DNA of 64,000 nucleotides. Source: Lineus longissimus (taxonomy: Eukaryota > Nemertea > Pilidiophora > Heteronemertea > Lineidae). The notes beneath the pieces were generated by a model. It saw only the letters and a program-made list of their open reading frames with translations. It ran no database searches and was not told the origin of the DNA. Shown here piece by piece: positions 48,099 through 59,185 of the stretch. Positions within the stretch are counted from its first letter, which is position 1. Every line of letters starts with the position of its first letter. The stretch covers positions 17,484,599 to 17,548,598 of the forward strand of contig NC_088309.1 in the NCBI RefSeq assembly GCF_910592395.1. Direction: 5' to 3'. A program made the position numbers and the translations under genes.

Positions 48099-49071
48099 TG
48101 AGCTAGAACTGCCTTGTAAGTTATATAAGCATTTCATTTTCAAGGAATTTCTTGGGAGCCAATGTGATTGCGCAATTAAGTTGGTCTGAGTTTAATCCAA
48201 TATGAATTTTGTTTTTGCTTATACTATGACAATCATAATATATCAGAACGACCATTATATGCAAACCTATTGTTCACAAGGATGGAGCTTTGTTTTGATC
48301 ACACACTTTGACGTATAAGATTATCTTGTGTGATGCTCTGATATCAGCTGAATGACAACAACATAGAATCGAGTGCTGCCACCTGTCAGAAAACCACCCT
48401 AACAAAAAGCAATCACGGTGCGAACTAAAAGCACATTATCGATGCTCAAAAGTGGATTGAGCCAGTAAATCAATTCCTCTTATTTTCCTAAAATGTGTGA
48501 CAAATGTCGCAAGCGCCCAGAAAAAAAACCCCTCGAAACAGGCGCTCCTGTCGCAATATGATAGAATGGCCTATTCAGTTCTACTTCACCTCGGTAAAGC
48601 ATGTAATGCTCACACTAAAGCCAGTCAACTCAATAGTGTCTCGCACTCGGCGAATTAATACGACTTGCCTGCTATTGACAGCATCGATCTGCTTCAGCTG
48701 TGTGAGAGCCCTCGTCGCGCACTTCTGAACCATCAACGACGATAACCGCAGCAAACTACAAACTTGCCCTATGGTAATATATCGTTACCATGGCAACTGA
48801 ATTCCTTTCGTTTCAATTTTCTTGAAGCAATCCAACATATAAGTCAAATGTTATGAGCTCACTGGTCATATATCTAAATAGAAGTCAATATCTAAGACCA
48901 GAGTTCTACATTTCATTCAACATTTTATATGGACGATTGAAAAAAATTTAAGACGGGTATTTGTAAAGATATGTTCTCATTTGAATTCAGAATTAGTACA
49001 CTCTTGCTAAACATGATGACAAGAAGGTATTACTAATAACAAGTATAAGTCTCTACCAAGACCACCCATAA
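48099..49071. other. Single-copy sequence, no gene recognised
   Basis: A 74-codon plus frame at 48504-48728 lies in a slightly CpG-richer patch and has no recognisable motif. Confidence 0.45.
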
Positions 49072-49256
49072 TATTGTAAACCGCTTAATTTTCATGCGGC
49101 CTTGGTAAAATTTCAGAAAAAATTAAATTGTCGCAATATTTCTTTTAGTGGATTGCTGATTTCCTCAGTCTTTCCAATTAAAAAATATTTTTTGCAATTT
49201 TTTTTCATAGGTCGAGGTTATTTGAGAAATTCGCAAAAACCTGGTGGTTTACAGTA
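49072..49256. mobile_element. MITE family D, copy 2 (185 bp)
   Basis: It starts TATTGTAAACCGC and ends GGTGGTTTACAGTA, an imperfect inverted repeat of about 12 bp with TA at the ends. The AT-rich interior contains 'gaaattcgcaaaaacc' like the copy at 42248. No coding capacity. Confidence 0.7.
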
Positions 49257-50284
49257 TGGGTGAAGACAAAAACAGATAAGATATAAAACATACTGAGAAG
49301 ACAAGATAGCTGTGCATTGATGATGCTCATCAACCAGCAAATATTCAAACCCTTGGTTGCGAGATATTGGGTCTTGGGGTTTAAATTCAACTAAAGTCTT
49401 CTTCACCAGCAGCAAAATAGATGTTCACTCGAAACTAAAGTGAGAAGACATCTACGCAATTCTGCAGTGGACAATGTAATAAACTGCAAACTCAGTGTCA
49501 CTATGTTAGAATATCGACTCAAATTTTATCTGAGCTCACGACTTTTAGAGGAATTTCATATTTCAATGCATCCTGTCCAGCACGCCATCCAATACATGCC
49601 TCTAGTCATGTTTCCAGTGACTAGCCTCGAGAAATTAACAATCTCTACTATAGTTGTAGCCGTCAGCTACACAGGACCCCAGGGGACTTCATCAATATTG
49701 CCTTAGCGTTCAGACTAGCCTAATGTCTATTAAGATTCAATAACGCATCCGGAGAAATCGTAGGACTTCAATCTGCAATTTCAATGTTATTGGAAGGGGA
49801 TTTAGTCTGATTTTAGATTAAATTGCGCTCTACTGACTGGAGTGAAATTGGTAAACATATTAGGTCAAGTTGATTTTTAGTCGACCCCTGTACTATCGTG
49901 ATTTGGTCTAACAATCTGCTGAAGACTGGGAACCCTATACATAAGAAATCAATATCATAACACTGAACATCCTTGTCTTATGGTTTGATCACTGAAACTA
50001 ACACACCTTGGGCAAGTCACTTTGCCACTTGAGACACTTTCTTTGACTGCTGAATTGAAATAAGATTCCTTGTATCTGGGCAGGCAAAAATAACCCAATT
50101 AAGCGAGAAATAGTGACTATATCTTCTCCTCGCTCATCTGAGAAGTGGTTACTTGGCAAATAACCCAAATTGATTGAATACCAGGGTAGTCATGGTCACA
50201 ACCAGAGCTACACTGTACCATTAACACTGAGCGAATTAAAGTCGCCAAAGGGCTTGTTTTTTTAAAATAGACCTCAATAACCAG
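49257..50284. other. Single-copy sequence, no gene recognised
   Basis: An 88-codon plus frame (49440-49706) has no recognisable motif. Confidence 0.45.
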
Positions 50285-50435
50285 ACAGCTAGAGGTGGTA
50301 CAGCTAGAAGTGGTACAACTAGACTGGCTCAGCTAGAAGTAGTACAACTAGAAGTGGTACAACTAGAAGTGGTACAACTAGAAGGGGTACAGGTTGAAGT
50401 GGTACAACTAGAAGTGGTACAACTAGAAGTGGTAA
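50285..50435. repeat. Minisatellite, 15 bp unit, about 10 copies
   Basis: The unit is 'gtggtacaactagaa' with single-base variants. Because it is five codons long, frames stay open on both strands (a VVQLE-like word on plus). Confidence 0.92.
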
Positions 50436-50869
50436 CAGGGAATACTCAAATTTTTCTTCAGCTAGTTTTGATGGTTCTGTGTGATACTTCGGAACCACAT
50501 GTAAAACAAACACCATCACAACAACACTTCCATCTATTTTTCACAAACTACTTGAGAGATTTTTTCTCCGATCGTCCAATATTTTAACAATGCAATAAAA
50601 ACTATGTCGATGATGTATTCTTGTACTTTTAAATTTCATACTCAAGTATTCTTTGGGGAGAAGACCCCTTCAAAAGTTTTTTTAATTTTTTAGTTTTAAA
50701 GAATGTTGTGTTTATGAATGTACAATAACATATGCAAAACATAGGAGACTTTTGGACATGTTGACATGTTTTTCAACTTTTAAAAAAGTATTGCATATTG
50801 GGAGCAGAGGCATTCTGGTTTACCAGAGGTCCTTGCACACTCCTCAAGGTGTCAATTAGCCAACACTAA
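50436..50869. other. AT-rich sequence, no gene recognised
   Basis: Nothing supportable. Confidence 0.5.
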
Positions 50870-51745
50870 AACTGTCAGCCAGTGATGTCTGCATCAAATT
50901 TGCTCAATTCATCAGTGATGTCTGCATCAAAGTTGCTTTATCAGTGATGTTTGCAGCATAATTGCATTTAGAATTGATGTTTGCAGAGTAAATGCTATAG
51001 AAGTGATGTTTCCATCATAATTGCTTTTAGAAGTGTTATTTGTAGAATAGTTGCTATAGAAGTCATGTTTGCATCATAATTGCTTTTATAAGTGTTATTT
51101 GCAGAATAGATGCTATAGAAGTCATGTTTGCATCATAATTGCTTTTAGAAGTGTTATTTGCAGAATAGATGCTATAGAAGTCATGTTTGCATCATAATTG
51201 CTTTTAGAAGTGTTGTTTGCAGAATAGTTGCTATAGAAGTCATGTTTGCATCATAATTGCTTTTAGAAGTGTTATTTGCAGAATAGATGCTATAGAAGTC
51301 ACGTTTGCATCATAATTGCTTTTAGAAGTGTTATTTGTAGAATAGTTGCTATAGAAGTCATGTTTGCATCATAATTGCTTTTAGAAGTGTTATTTGCAGA
51401 ATAGATGCTATAGAAGTCATGTTTGCATCATAATTGCTTTTAGAAGTGTTGTTTGCAGAATAGATGCTATAGAAGTCATGTTTGCATCATAATTGCTTTT
51501 AAAAGTAATGTGTTTGCATCACTGTTGCTTTTAGAAGTGATTTTTGCATCATAGTTGTTTAGAAGTGATGTTTGCATCATGACAGCTATAAGAAGTGATG
51601 TTTGCATTATAGTTGCTTTAGAAGTGATGTTTGCATTGTAGCTCTTTTTATAAGTGATGTTTGCATCATTGTTGCTTTAGAAGATGTTTGCATCATAGTC
51701 TGGGCTTCAGAAATAATGTTTCCATCATAGTGCCTTAAACAGTGT
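50870..51745. repeat. Minisatellite with 59 bp higher-order unit of two half units
   Basis: The half units are 'agaagtcatgtttgcatcat' plus 'aattgctttt' and 'agaagtgttatttgcagaat' plus 'agatgctat'. In the centre (about 51000-51490) they alternate strictly, giving a 59 bp period over eight or more repeats. At both flanks only the 28-30 bp half unit repeats with more variation. This is a nested higher-order structure. Confidence 0.92.
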
Positions 51746-52944
51746 CTTTTTCATAATGTTCCTTTTTGAAAATAGTCTAGTACAGTAAATTGTACTTCAA
51801 GTATGTTCCTCCCCAATTGCCAACTGTGCTATAATTAACACTCCCAAACCAGTTACCAAAACTCTTGAAATCAATTTCAAATATCCAAGAGCTTCTTCAT
51901 GAAGTATTTAGAACTGCCTAAATCCGATTCCCCAGTTAATGAGTGCAGTCAACATTAACAAGTGGTACCTCAGAATATTTCCATACTAGGCCAGAAGAAA
52001 TAGTTTTTTCACTTCTTTCTGTAACCCTTTCCAATATGGACCTTGTGACCTTGTGACCTTGATCAGGTCACTCTATAACACAGTAGAATTAAACACTTTA
52101 TCAAATACACTATATATACTAAATCTATCCATCTCACATTATGTCAGAACTATTCACACTTGTACAAGATTATAAGACAACGAACTGTGCATTTAAGTCT
52201 GCTGAAGACCACCAATTTTTACCTCCTAGCCTATTGCCCCCTTCCCCATTCATGCCATCATCCTGCCTAAGGGACTACAGGGCCAGCAGCTCTTTAATGC
52301 AAACAACGAAGTCAAAGGGACTATAATACAAAAACCACTACAAATAGACTGCTAAAAACATTGAGACCTAACCAGCATCATCAAAGGTCCTATGATGCCA
52401 CCATGACAAATCGATTGATATGGGAAGGTTAGTTGATCATATTCTGGTCAGAGTCCAAGTTGCCCTTTCACCATTCAAGATTCACAAACGATGAAAACAG
52501 TACAGTTCAAAAGTTTGTGACACTGTATATCATACCAAACATAACAACACACGCCCCTTCAGAAGAGAGGAATTCAAATTTCACATGTGGCCACCGCAAG
52601 CTGATTAGGCAGTACTCTATCAGGCAAGCAGCTACAAGTATCCACGTCATATTCAAATGAATTTTAGAAGTGAAATTTTGCCAATATCTCAACAAGGCTT
52701 ATGAACGTCATGAAGTGCTCTTGAAAGCAAATGCGCGTGTAAACGCTTGCATCTCCGGCACCCACTCACACGGTACTAGACTTGTTACTGTAAGAAATAT
52801 AAGGACCTACTCATGCCCACTACTTCACTTGTAGCTTGAATTCGTCCAGATTTTGACACCCAAGGCAAGAAAATGTACACTGACTGAGTACACAGAAATA
52901 GTGATGTCTGACGTAATCAGGTTTGTTTAGAGCGTCTGTTCATT
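51746..52944. other. Single-copy sequence, no gene recognised
   Basis: Overlapping frames at 52433-52695 on both strands have no recognisable motif. Confidence 0.45.
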
Positions 52945-53310
52945 TCACACCATACACAGAACAGAAATGTACAAAGATGTCAAGTAATCAGAAAGCGAAA
53001 CTGCATCTCGATCAGTACATTTCAAAAGTTGCACTGAGCGGAAATGTACATGTACATAGATGTACAGTAATCTGAAAGCAAAACAACGTGTCAATTTGTG
53101 CATTTTATACGTTACACTGAAGAGAAATGTACATAAATGTTCAGTAATCTGAAAGCGAAACGTGTCAATTTGTGCATTTCATAAGTTACACTGCACAGAA
53201 AGTACATGTTGAGTGAAATGATATCTCGCTCTGTGCATTTTGTAAGTTCGATATTAATAGAAATGTACATAGATGTCAAGTAATCAGAAAGTGAAATGAT
53301 ATATCGATAC
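52945..53310. repeat. Degenerate tandem repeat, 62-83 bp unit, about 5 copies
   Basis: 'gaaatgtacatagatgt' and 'cagtaatctgaaagcgaaa' and 'tgtgcattt-ataagtt' recur in that order, with starts at 52964, 53041, 53124, 53198 and 53260. Units vary in length through indels. Confidence 0.8.
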
Positions 53311-53829
53311 CACATCGAAACTATAACAAGGGTTGCAAGATGGCTGCCTGTACCCCGAGACCATATTTTCGTAATGATATCAAAAAGTTCATTCCTAAGA
53401 TGGCATGGCTCTGCAGATTTGGAATTCACTAGAGATTGAAAATTTAATCAAATTTCATCCATCAAAGACATCCATTTACCATGCTTGACATTTTAGTCTG
53501 CCCTCTTTGACTTTGCCTCACTTCCGGTGAGGATAAATACATGTCTCTGCCCTGTAGATTTCAATTGGCATATTTTTGTGGATTTGATATGATAAGCTTA
53601 CCTAGTTGGGTCAAGAAGGGAAAGGCAAACAGCTGTGTAACGTACACAAGCTAAACCAATGTTATTCATGTTCTGGACTTGACTGCCATTGTTTAAATGC
53701 AGTTTTATTGTTTGGCGAAATGAAATCAAAAATTTGATGACCACTGGCACTGCTGAATAAATCATCGCTTGACTTGATGCTTTGCCCAGCTGCATGAAAA
53801 ACTGCAAAATGGGATGCTCGCCTTGTTAT
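53311..53829. other. Single-copy sequence, no gene recognised
   Basis: Nothing supportable. Confidence 0.5.
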
Positions 53830-54235
53830 TCAAACAGATACGGGTTTTGATTAAGGAATTGAACCCGAGGCGGAGGACCTTGGTTGAGTTACCAAGACAC
53901 TCGAGGGTGGAGCTAAAATACAGTCCAAACCCGAGCCGATAGGCGAGGGTTTGGACGAAATTTTAGCTCCACCCCAGAGCATTTTTCTCGGCAAATATGT
54001 GTAGTGCTCATTAAAAAACTTAGGGTGGTTGATGCTTCCTTGGCTGATTTGTGTTTGAAGCAGTGTTTTGAGAGCCTCAAACTTCTGAAGTGAGCTGAAA
54101 TTCCGTACGGGGTGACGTGTGCATGGTTTCCACATTTTATTGCAACCCGAGGGAACTTTGGTAGAGCATCTTGGTTGCGTGTCCAAAACACTCCACTCCC
54201 AGAACGAGGCTTGTGCATTTTCCATTTAAAAAGTT
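53830..54235. repeat. Unclassified repeat-like segment carrying a long hairpin
   Basis: The words 'aacccgagg', 'cttggttg', 'ccaa-acact' occur in the same order near 53866-53903 and again near 54144-54196, so the segment looks like an element with related ends. Two overlapping minus frames of 101 and 124 codons cover it but match nothing I know. Between the ends sits the hairpin 53905-53974. Confidence 0.4.
53905..53974. other. 70-nt hairpin, 25 bp of near-perfect stem
   Basis: GGGTGGAGCTAAAAT (53905-53919) pairs exactly with ATTTTAGCTCCACCC (53960-53974). After a 3/3 internal loop (aca/gaa), GTCCAAACCC pairs with GGGTTTGGAC. The 14-nt loop is GAGCCGATAGGCGA. The stem can be prolonged outwards by CTC/GAG beyond a 2/2 mismatch. 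The size, one internal loop and open terminal loop resemble a microRNA precursor, but the repeat-like context also fits the junction of two opposed transposon ends. Confidence 0.75.
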
Positions 54236-54400
54236 GACTTTACGGTACCAAGGTATTTTAGAATAACCTTTTGAAAGAATGAAGAGGTTTTATAGTGTAA
54301 ACAGGGACTCTTAAAGGGACATCTTGGGCATGAGATATGTTGGTTTTTCATACATAAAAGGCTTCCAGAAGAACCGCGTTTTCTCCAAATAGGATAATTG

Positions 54401-55148
54401 ATGAAATGGCCAGGGCCATTGTGCTCACCTCATGTGGAGGAAAGATAGATAAAGAGCATGGTCTTGTGTCATGTAGTGTTAGGTTTGATGTAGGTCCAAG
54501 CAATTACAATTTCCCCAAAATGGCCAATTTACAGTACATTCGACCTCTGTGACCTTGAAAAGTAGGTCAAATCAAAGAAGACCCGGGTGACACATTGAAT
54601 GGTTGTTAGAATTAGATGTACCTATGATATAAAATTGGTGCCAATCGGGCAAGTCATTACTAGGAATAATGGCATTTTGAGGAATTTAGGATTTGGCCCC
54701 CTCCCTGGAGGCCAAACGGCAAATCAGATCGCACCAAACTTCGGTACCTGAGATCACCTGACCAAGGGGTAAATGTGTACTTAATTTGTGATCAATAGTC
54801 ATTGCAGTTAAGAAACGTGCCATAGTTACGGCCTGACAGCGAATTTACGCCATTTGACCTCTGTGACCTTGAAAAGGAGGTCAAATCAAAAACCCGGAGG
54901 ATATATGATGCACCTTTGCTAGAAGTACCTACCATATTTTTTTCAAAATTTCCCGACTACTATTAAGGGAGATATTGCATATTTTCACTTTTAACGTTTG
55001 GCCCCCTGGTGGCCAAACCATGAAACGAATCGGACCGAAACTTGGTCTCCCAGGTGTCATTACATAAGGGTACATGTGTACCAAGTTTCAACTCAATAGC
55101 TTTAACAGTTACGAAACGTGCCCTGCTAACGGACGACGGACGACGACG

Positions 55149-55180
<32 letters not shown>

Positions 55181-55229
55181 ACGCCACGGTATGGGATAAG
55201 CTCACCTCTGCTAAGAGGTGAGCTAAAAA
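54401..55229 (+). mobile_element. Composite element 3, complete, with 3' hairpin
   Basis: It begins ATGAAATGGCCAGGGCC and has GCTCACCTC at 54423-54431. Two core units follow ('gtgaccttgaaaagtaggtc' near 54550, about 315 bp later near 54863), with 'ggccccctggtggcc' and 'aagaaacgtgcc'. A GACGAC/GACGACGG run covers 55131-55182. The 3' end is a perfect 11 bp stem, AGCTCACCTCT and AGAGGTGAGCT, around a GCTA loop (55199-55224), then AAAAAT. The GAGGTGAGC in it is the inverse of the 5' motif. This is the most complete example of the Helentron/Pearl-like layout in the window. No protein is encoded. Confidence 0.8.
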
Positions 55230-55552
55230 TGCACCGAACTGCAATTAACGATGCACTAGGACGGGGTGTCGCCATTGGCCTGTCTGAAATTCACAAGCCA
55301 TATCTAAAAACTGCCTCGCAACACTGGCGAAAATCATTATCAGAGATCATCGTAGGTGTGATACTACAAGTGGTGGCGTATGTTGGCAAGCAGAGGCAAT
55401 ATCCTCCTGGCCATGTAAACCCCAGCCACGCACAAGTTGTCCCTTTAATAAACTGAAGAGATATCGCTAAGCCTAAACAGTAGGGTAAATCACAGCATGA
55501 CCCCAGTAAGCACGGCGTCTTTTAAGTTCTAACATGAAAATTTTAATGGCAT
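55230..55552. other. Single-copy sequence with an unassigned 75-codon plus frame
   Basis: The frame at 55229-55456 starts at the element boundary. Its peptide (for example GRGVAIGLSEIHKPYLKTAS) looks protein-like but is not recognised and has no clear splice context. Confidence 0.25.
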
Positions 55553-55733
55553 TACAGTAGGACCTCTCTATTAAGCACACCCTTGGGACTGACAACCAAC
55601 TGTCCTTTATAGAGAGGTGTCCTGGTTGGAGAGGTCAAATTCAATGGAAACAAGCAATTTGGACCAAAACTAGAGTCCTTAATAGAGAGGTTGTCCTTAA
55701 TAGGAGGTGTCCGCTATGGGAGGTTCCAATGTA
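55553..55733 (+). mobile_element. MITE family B, copy 4 (181 bp)
   Basis: It starts TACAGTAGGACCTC and ends GGTTCCAATGTA. The interior aligns over its full length with copies 1 and 2, including 'gagaggtgtcctggttggag' and 'ttaatagagaggttgtcctt'. Confidence 0.83.
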
Positions 55734-56374
55734 ATTAAAGAGATGACATCTTTAAGAATACTTAGCATAGCTGTTTGAGATCATGTGAATTCTGAACTTC
55801 TGATCAACCAAGCCATGATGGGAAACTTATAGTTAAGTACTGAAGTTTTGTAGAAGCAAAAAGAAATCCTGCAACCTGATTGGTCCATTGCTATCACTTG
55901 ACCTCTACTAACCTTCCGAGAATCACTCAGCGGATCACTTTAAAGTGATTGAAAGGCCCCCCCTAAAAAGATAATAAAGGATTCACCTCTCTTTTATCTG
56001 TCAATGAACATTTTTATTAATAATGCCTCCTTGGTTGGCCATAAATTCCCTTTGGAGTCATAGCAAAGATGCATCGAATCATGACAATTTTGATAAATTA
56101 CATTCGAAAACATTTGCAACAAAGATTTTACTAATTGAATGCTTTCTTTGAAATGTTCTTAAATCAAACACTGATGTATTTTCACTATCTGCAAGTGTTT
56201 TTTGGCACAGGAGGGAATTTGTGAAGCATTAATGACTAAAACATGAAAACAGCAAAGGAATCCATGAGTCACGATAAGACACACAAAAGGGACAGAATTC
56301 AAAAGACATTTTTCAAATGTTTAACTCAAAGTATTGAATAAGTCCTATTCATTTGTGATGGGTATTTAATTCAT
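55734..56374. other. Single-copy sequence, no gene recognised
   Basis: Nothing supportable. Confidence 0.5.
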
Positions 56375-56735
56375 GTATTACATGTTGAAACTGATCTAAT
56401 TCTGATATGGCAACCAGAAACTGATCTGATTTTGACATGGCAACCAGAAAATGATTTGATTTCGTGATGGCAACCAGAAACTGGGGTGACTTGTCCTGGA
56501 TAATAGAAACTGATGTAATTTTTGTCATGGCAAGCAAAAACTGATGTGATTTTGTCCTGGACAATAGAAACTGATATAATTTTTGTCATGGCAAGCAGAA
56601 ACTAATGTGATTTTGTCCTGGACAATTGATGTAAGTGTGTCATGGCAATCAGAAACTAATGTAATTTTGTCCTGGATTATATAAACTGATGTACTTCAGT
56701 CATGGCAAGCAGAAGCTGATGGTTTTTTTCCCTTC
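56375..56735. repeat. Minisatellite, 30-31 bp unit, two alternating variants
   Basis: The variants are 'aaactgatgtgattttgtcc' plus 'tggacaatag' and 'aaactgatgtaatttttgtc' plus 'atggcaagcag'. Starts of 'aaactg' lie at 56388, 56418, 56478, 56507, 56538 and 56568. In the right part the variants alternate, giving a period of about 61 bp. Confidence 0.88.
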
Positions 56736-56814
56736 CGTCACCATACTGCATAATCACGGCATTACTTTTTTCCCTCATACATATCTCACCCACTCCACCT
56801 TAGAGGTGACTGCC

Positions 56815-57758
56815 CGGTGAATGAGCCAAATAAATGTACACTCTCCATCTGACTGTACAAACTTCAACTTGCACAAAGTGCAAAGTAAGAATGTCAATAT
56901 CAATGGTTTTGCATTGTGTCGGGTTGATAAATTCAAGGATCTTGGTATTGTCTTTTCTTCGGACCTGTCATGGTCATCTCATGTCAATGGTATTGCAAGC
57001 AGTGCAAGTAGAATGTGGGGTATGATCAGGCGTGTATGCGGGCGTACTGCAGACGTTAATTTGAATATCATGTTGTATAAATCACTTGTGCGTAGTCGCC
57101 TTGAATATGGTACGGTGGTATTCGACACACATGTGCGACGTGATCTTGAAACTTTAGAGCGTGTCCAGCGGAGGGTGACTCGTCACATTTTAGGCCCTGA
57201 TATGCCATATGTGGAGCGTCTGCGAGCGTTGTCTCTGCTGCCCCTGTCGTACCGTCGGGAAATCAAGGATCTAGTTTTTATGCACGATTCTTATTATAAT
57301 GTCCTGGATTTTAATGCACGTTTTTATATAACCCCGGCTGTAAGGGGCGACGGTTTACGACTGGCGCAGCCGAGATTCCACTCGGAGACGTTCGGTGCCT
57401 CATACTGGGTGAGGACACCGAAGCTGTGGAACAGCCTCCCGGTCCAATTACATAATTTGAAAAAAATGCATTTTAAATCGTCCCTTAATGTTTATTATTT
57501 TGACAGGTTGGATCGTTTGGATGTCGACGACATGTGCACTTTCGTCACTTTCTGCCGTTGTGCAAACTGTCGGCCCACTTAGTGCGCATGTCGCCGGCAC
57601 CCCGACGACACAACCCATATTATCTGGTGCCATATAATAGGTCTCGACCTACATGGTTACCAGTGTAATGCATGTACGTTTTATTTTGTTCATAATCCAA
57701 TGTCTTGTCATGTTATATCAAATATTGTACATGTATTTTACACGAATAAATAAATAAA
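56815..57758 (+). mobile_element. 5'-truncated non-LTR retrotransposon (LINE), 3' end
   Basis: The element begins abruptly next to the minisatellite, contains the final part of the polymerase frame (56821-57582), a 3' UTR of about 175 bp and a short AATAAATAAATAAA tail (about 57744-57758). Truncation at the 5' side with an intact 3' end is the usual outcome of incomplete target-primed reverse transcription. The intact frame suggests a fairly young insertion. The clade (CR1, Jockey or a relative) cannot be fixed without the catalytic domain. Confidence 0.8.
56821..57582 (+). CDS. C-terminal part of LINE reverse transcriptase (253 codons)
   Basis: This is the region that follows the catalytic palm in CR1/Jockey-type LINE polymerases. 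Residues 39-43 (KDLGI) and 51-55 (WSSHV) form the familiar 'KDLG....L.W..H' block. Residues 86-101 (YKSLVRSRLEYGTVVF) and 112-123 (LERVQRRVTRHI) are the 'Y..LVRS.LEY....W' and 'LE.VQRR.T..I' blocks, and residues 197-207 (VRTPKLWNSLP) are the 'R....WN.LP' tail. The FADD-type catalytic box and everything before it are missing, so the fragment cannot act as a polymerase. A stop codon lies directly before the ATG, so the start is where the truncated insertion happens to offer a methionine. No internal stop or frameshift is seen. Confidence 0.85.
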   Translation: MSQINVHSPSDCTNFNLHKVQSKNVNINGFALCRVDKFKDLGIVFSSDLSWSSHVNGIASSASRMWGMIRRVCGRTADVNLNIMLYKSLVRSRLEYGTVVFDTHVRRDLETLERVQRRVTRHILGPDMPYVERLRALSLLPLSYRREIKDLVFMHDSYYNVLDFNARFYITPAVRGDGLRLAQPRFHSETFGASYWVRTPKLWNSLPVQLHNLKKMHFKSSLNVYYFDRLDRLDVDDMCTFVTFCRCANCRPT

Positions 57759-59083
57759 ATGTAGTTTTGAGGTGTAGGACCTCTCAACCCGGTATGAATT
57801 TGAATAAACAACACTTAACATGAAATCGGCCATTATTGTCTTTTTTCATTCATTGCAAGTACATGGCAGATTGGCATGTCACTATGGAAACAAGCACAAT
57901 CATTGTTCCCAAGTTGTCAGATAATCTCTACGCAAGTAATTTCATAAGGAGGTAAACATGAAGAGCCTTCATCACGATTCTCAGATGATAATTAGCGCAA
58001 AGGCCATTTTCGTATTCCTAACAATGTTTACTCAAGTCCTTGCTGAACGGCATCAAATTGAGAAAGTGATGTCGGCCACTGGATGGTCGTTCAACTGCAA
58101 TTTCCCGTGCACTTGGTGACTTGTTGTATTCCGGTTACTCAATCCCAGAATGCATTTCATTCAGATGGCGGCACACTTATAAGTCAAGTGCGGCCGTATG
58201 ATGCTTTGCCCACATTCAATCAAAACACGATTGAGCGTGTACACATATACGCGGGCACTTCTCGTCCACTTTGCCCGTATTAAGATCAAATTCAGCTGGC
58301 CCTTCAGCTTCCATTTTCTCTCTTGTTATTCTAAGCATATTACTAGTTAAGGCGAAAACAAGCCAACAGCACTCCAGATCTGAATCAGGGTTAGTTGGCG
58401 GCTGTCGTGTCAGTGCGTGCCAACCTAAGAATGACATACGCACTTGGGTATTCAAAGTATGAAATGTGCACAAATGTACCTGTGATTGAAGTCAACCAGG
58501 CTGTGATAAACTTGACTTGTTTGAGAGCGAGACACTCCTTTATGTCATGTTTCACAGATGGCAGATGGATTTGTAAAGGCAGGATGGACATGCAATGCCT
58601 TTTTTTTGCAAGTAGCACGGCAAAAATATATTATAAAAAAATAAATGCAGAGACCTTTCTGACCCATCCAGTTCAAGGCGGATGACAGAGTATAGAGAAT
58701 TATGCACTTTTACATCATATCACAGATTACATGATTTTGAATGATTAAGATACTGTTTCCAATAAGCAAGGCTGCCAAACAAATGCTCAGTCCGAAGGTA
58801 ATCACTGTAGAAACATCTTTGAGCCAACCAGAGACATGATGTTTTATAGATTACAGAAGGTTTTGAAAAAGTGAATGGACATGCGATATGGTTACTGGCA
58901 AGTCAGACTGCCAAAAGAACACTTAGTACAAAGTACTGAAGAAACTTATCTGAGCAAACCATCCTAAAGCTGATGACAATGTGGACATGTAACAAGAAAT
59001 CATGTTTCATGGATGACACCAAGTGCTCAACTTCTCTCCTGAAACTTGTCAGCTGACCTCAAGGAGCTGTTGTATAGCGATTC
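57759..59083. other. Single-copy sequence, CpG-containing patch at 58000-58460
   Basis: Opposed frames at 58083-58685 lack recognised motifs. One minus frame (58216-58473) contains ITREKMEAEGPAEFDLNTGK, which looks protein-like but has no good splice sites. The patch may be regulatory or exonic. Confidence 0.3.
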
Positions 59084-59185
59084 ACCCGATCCTTACAAGC
59101 TGGTACCCAGCTTTACTCATGGGCTGAGAGAAGCAATTGAGTGCCTTGCTTAAGGACATTATTATCCTGGGGAGGGGGGGCTGTC
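59084..59185 (-). repeat. SINE body fragment
   Basis: 'ctggtacccagctttactca' and 'ctgagagaagca' and 'ccttgcttaaggaca' match, in the same order, the central part of the SINE at 38028. The tRNA-like head is missing. A G-rich run follows at 59172-59180. Confidence 0.6.
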
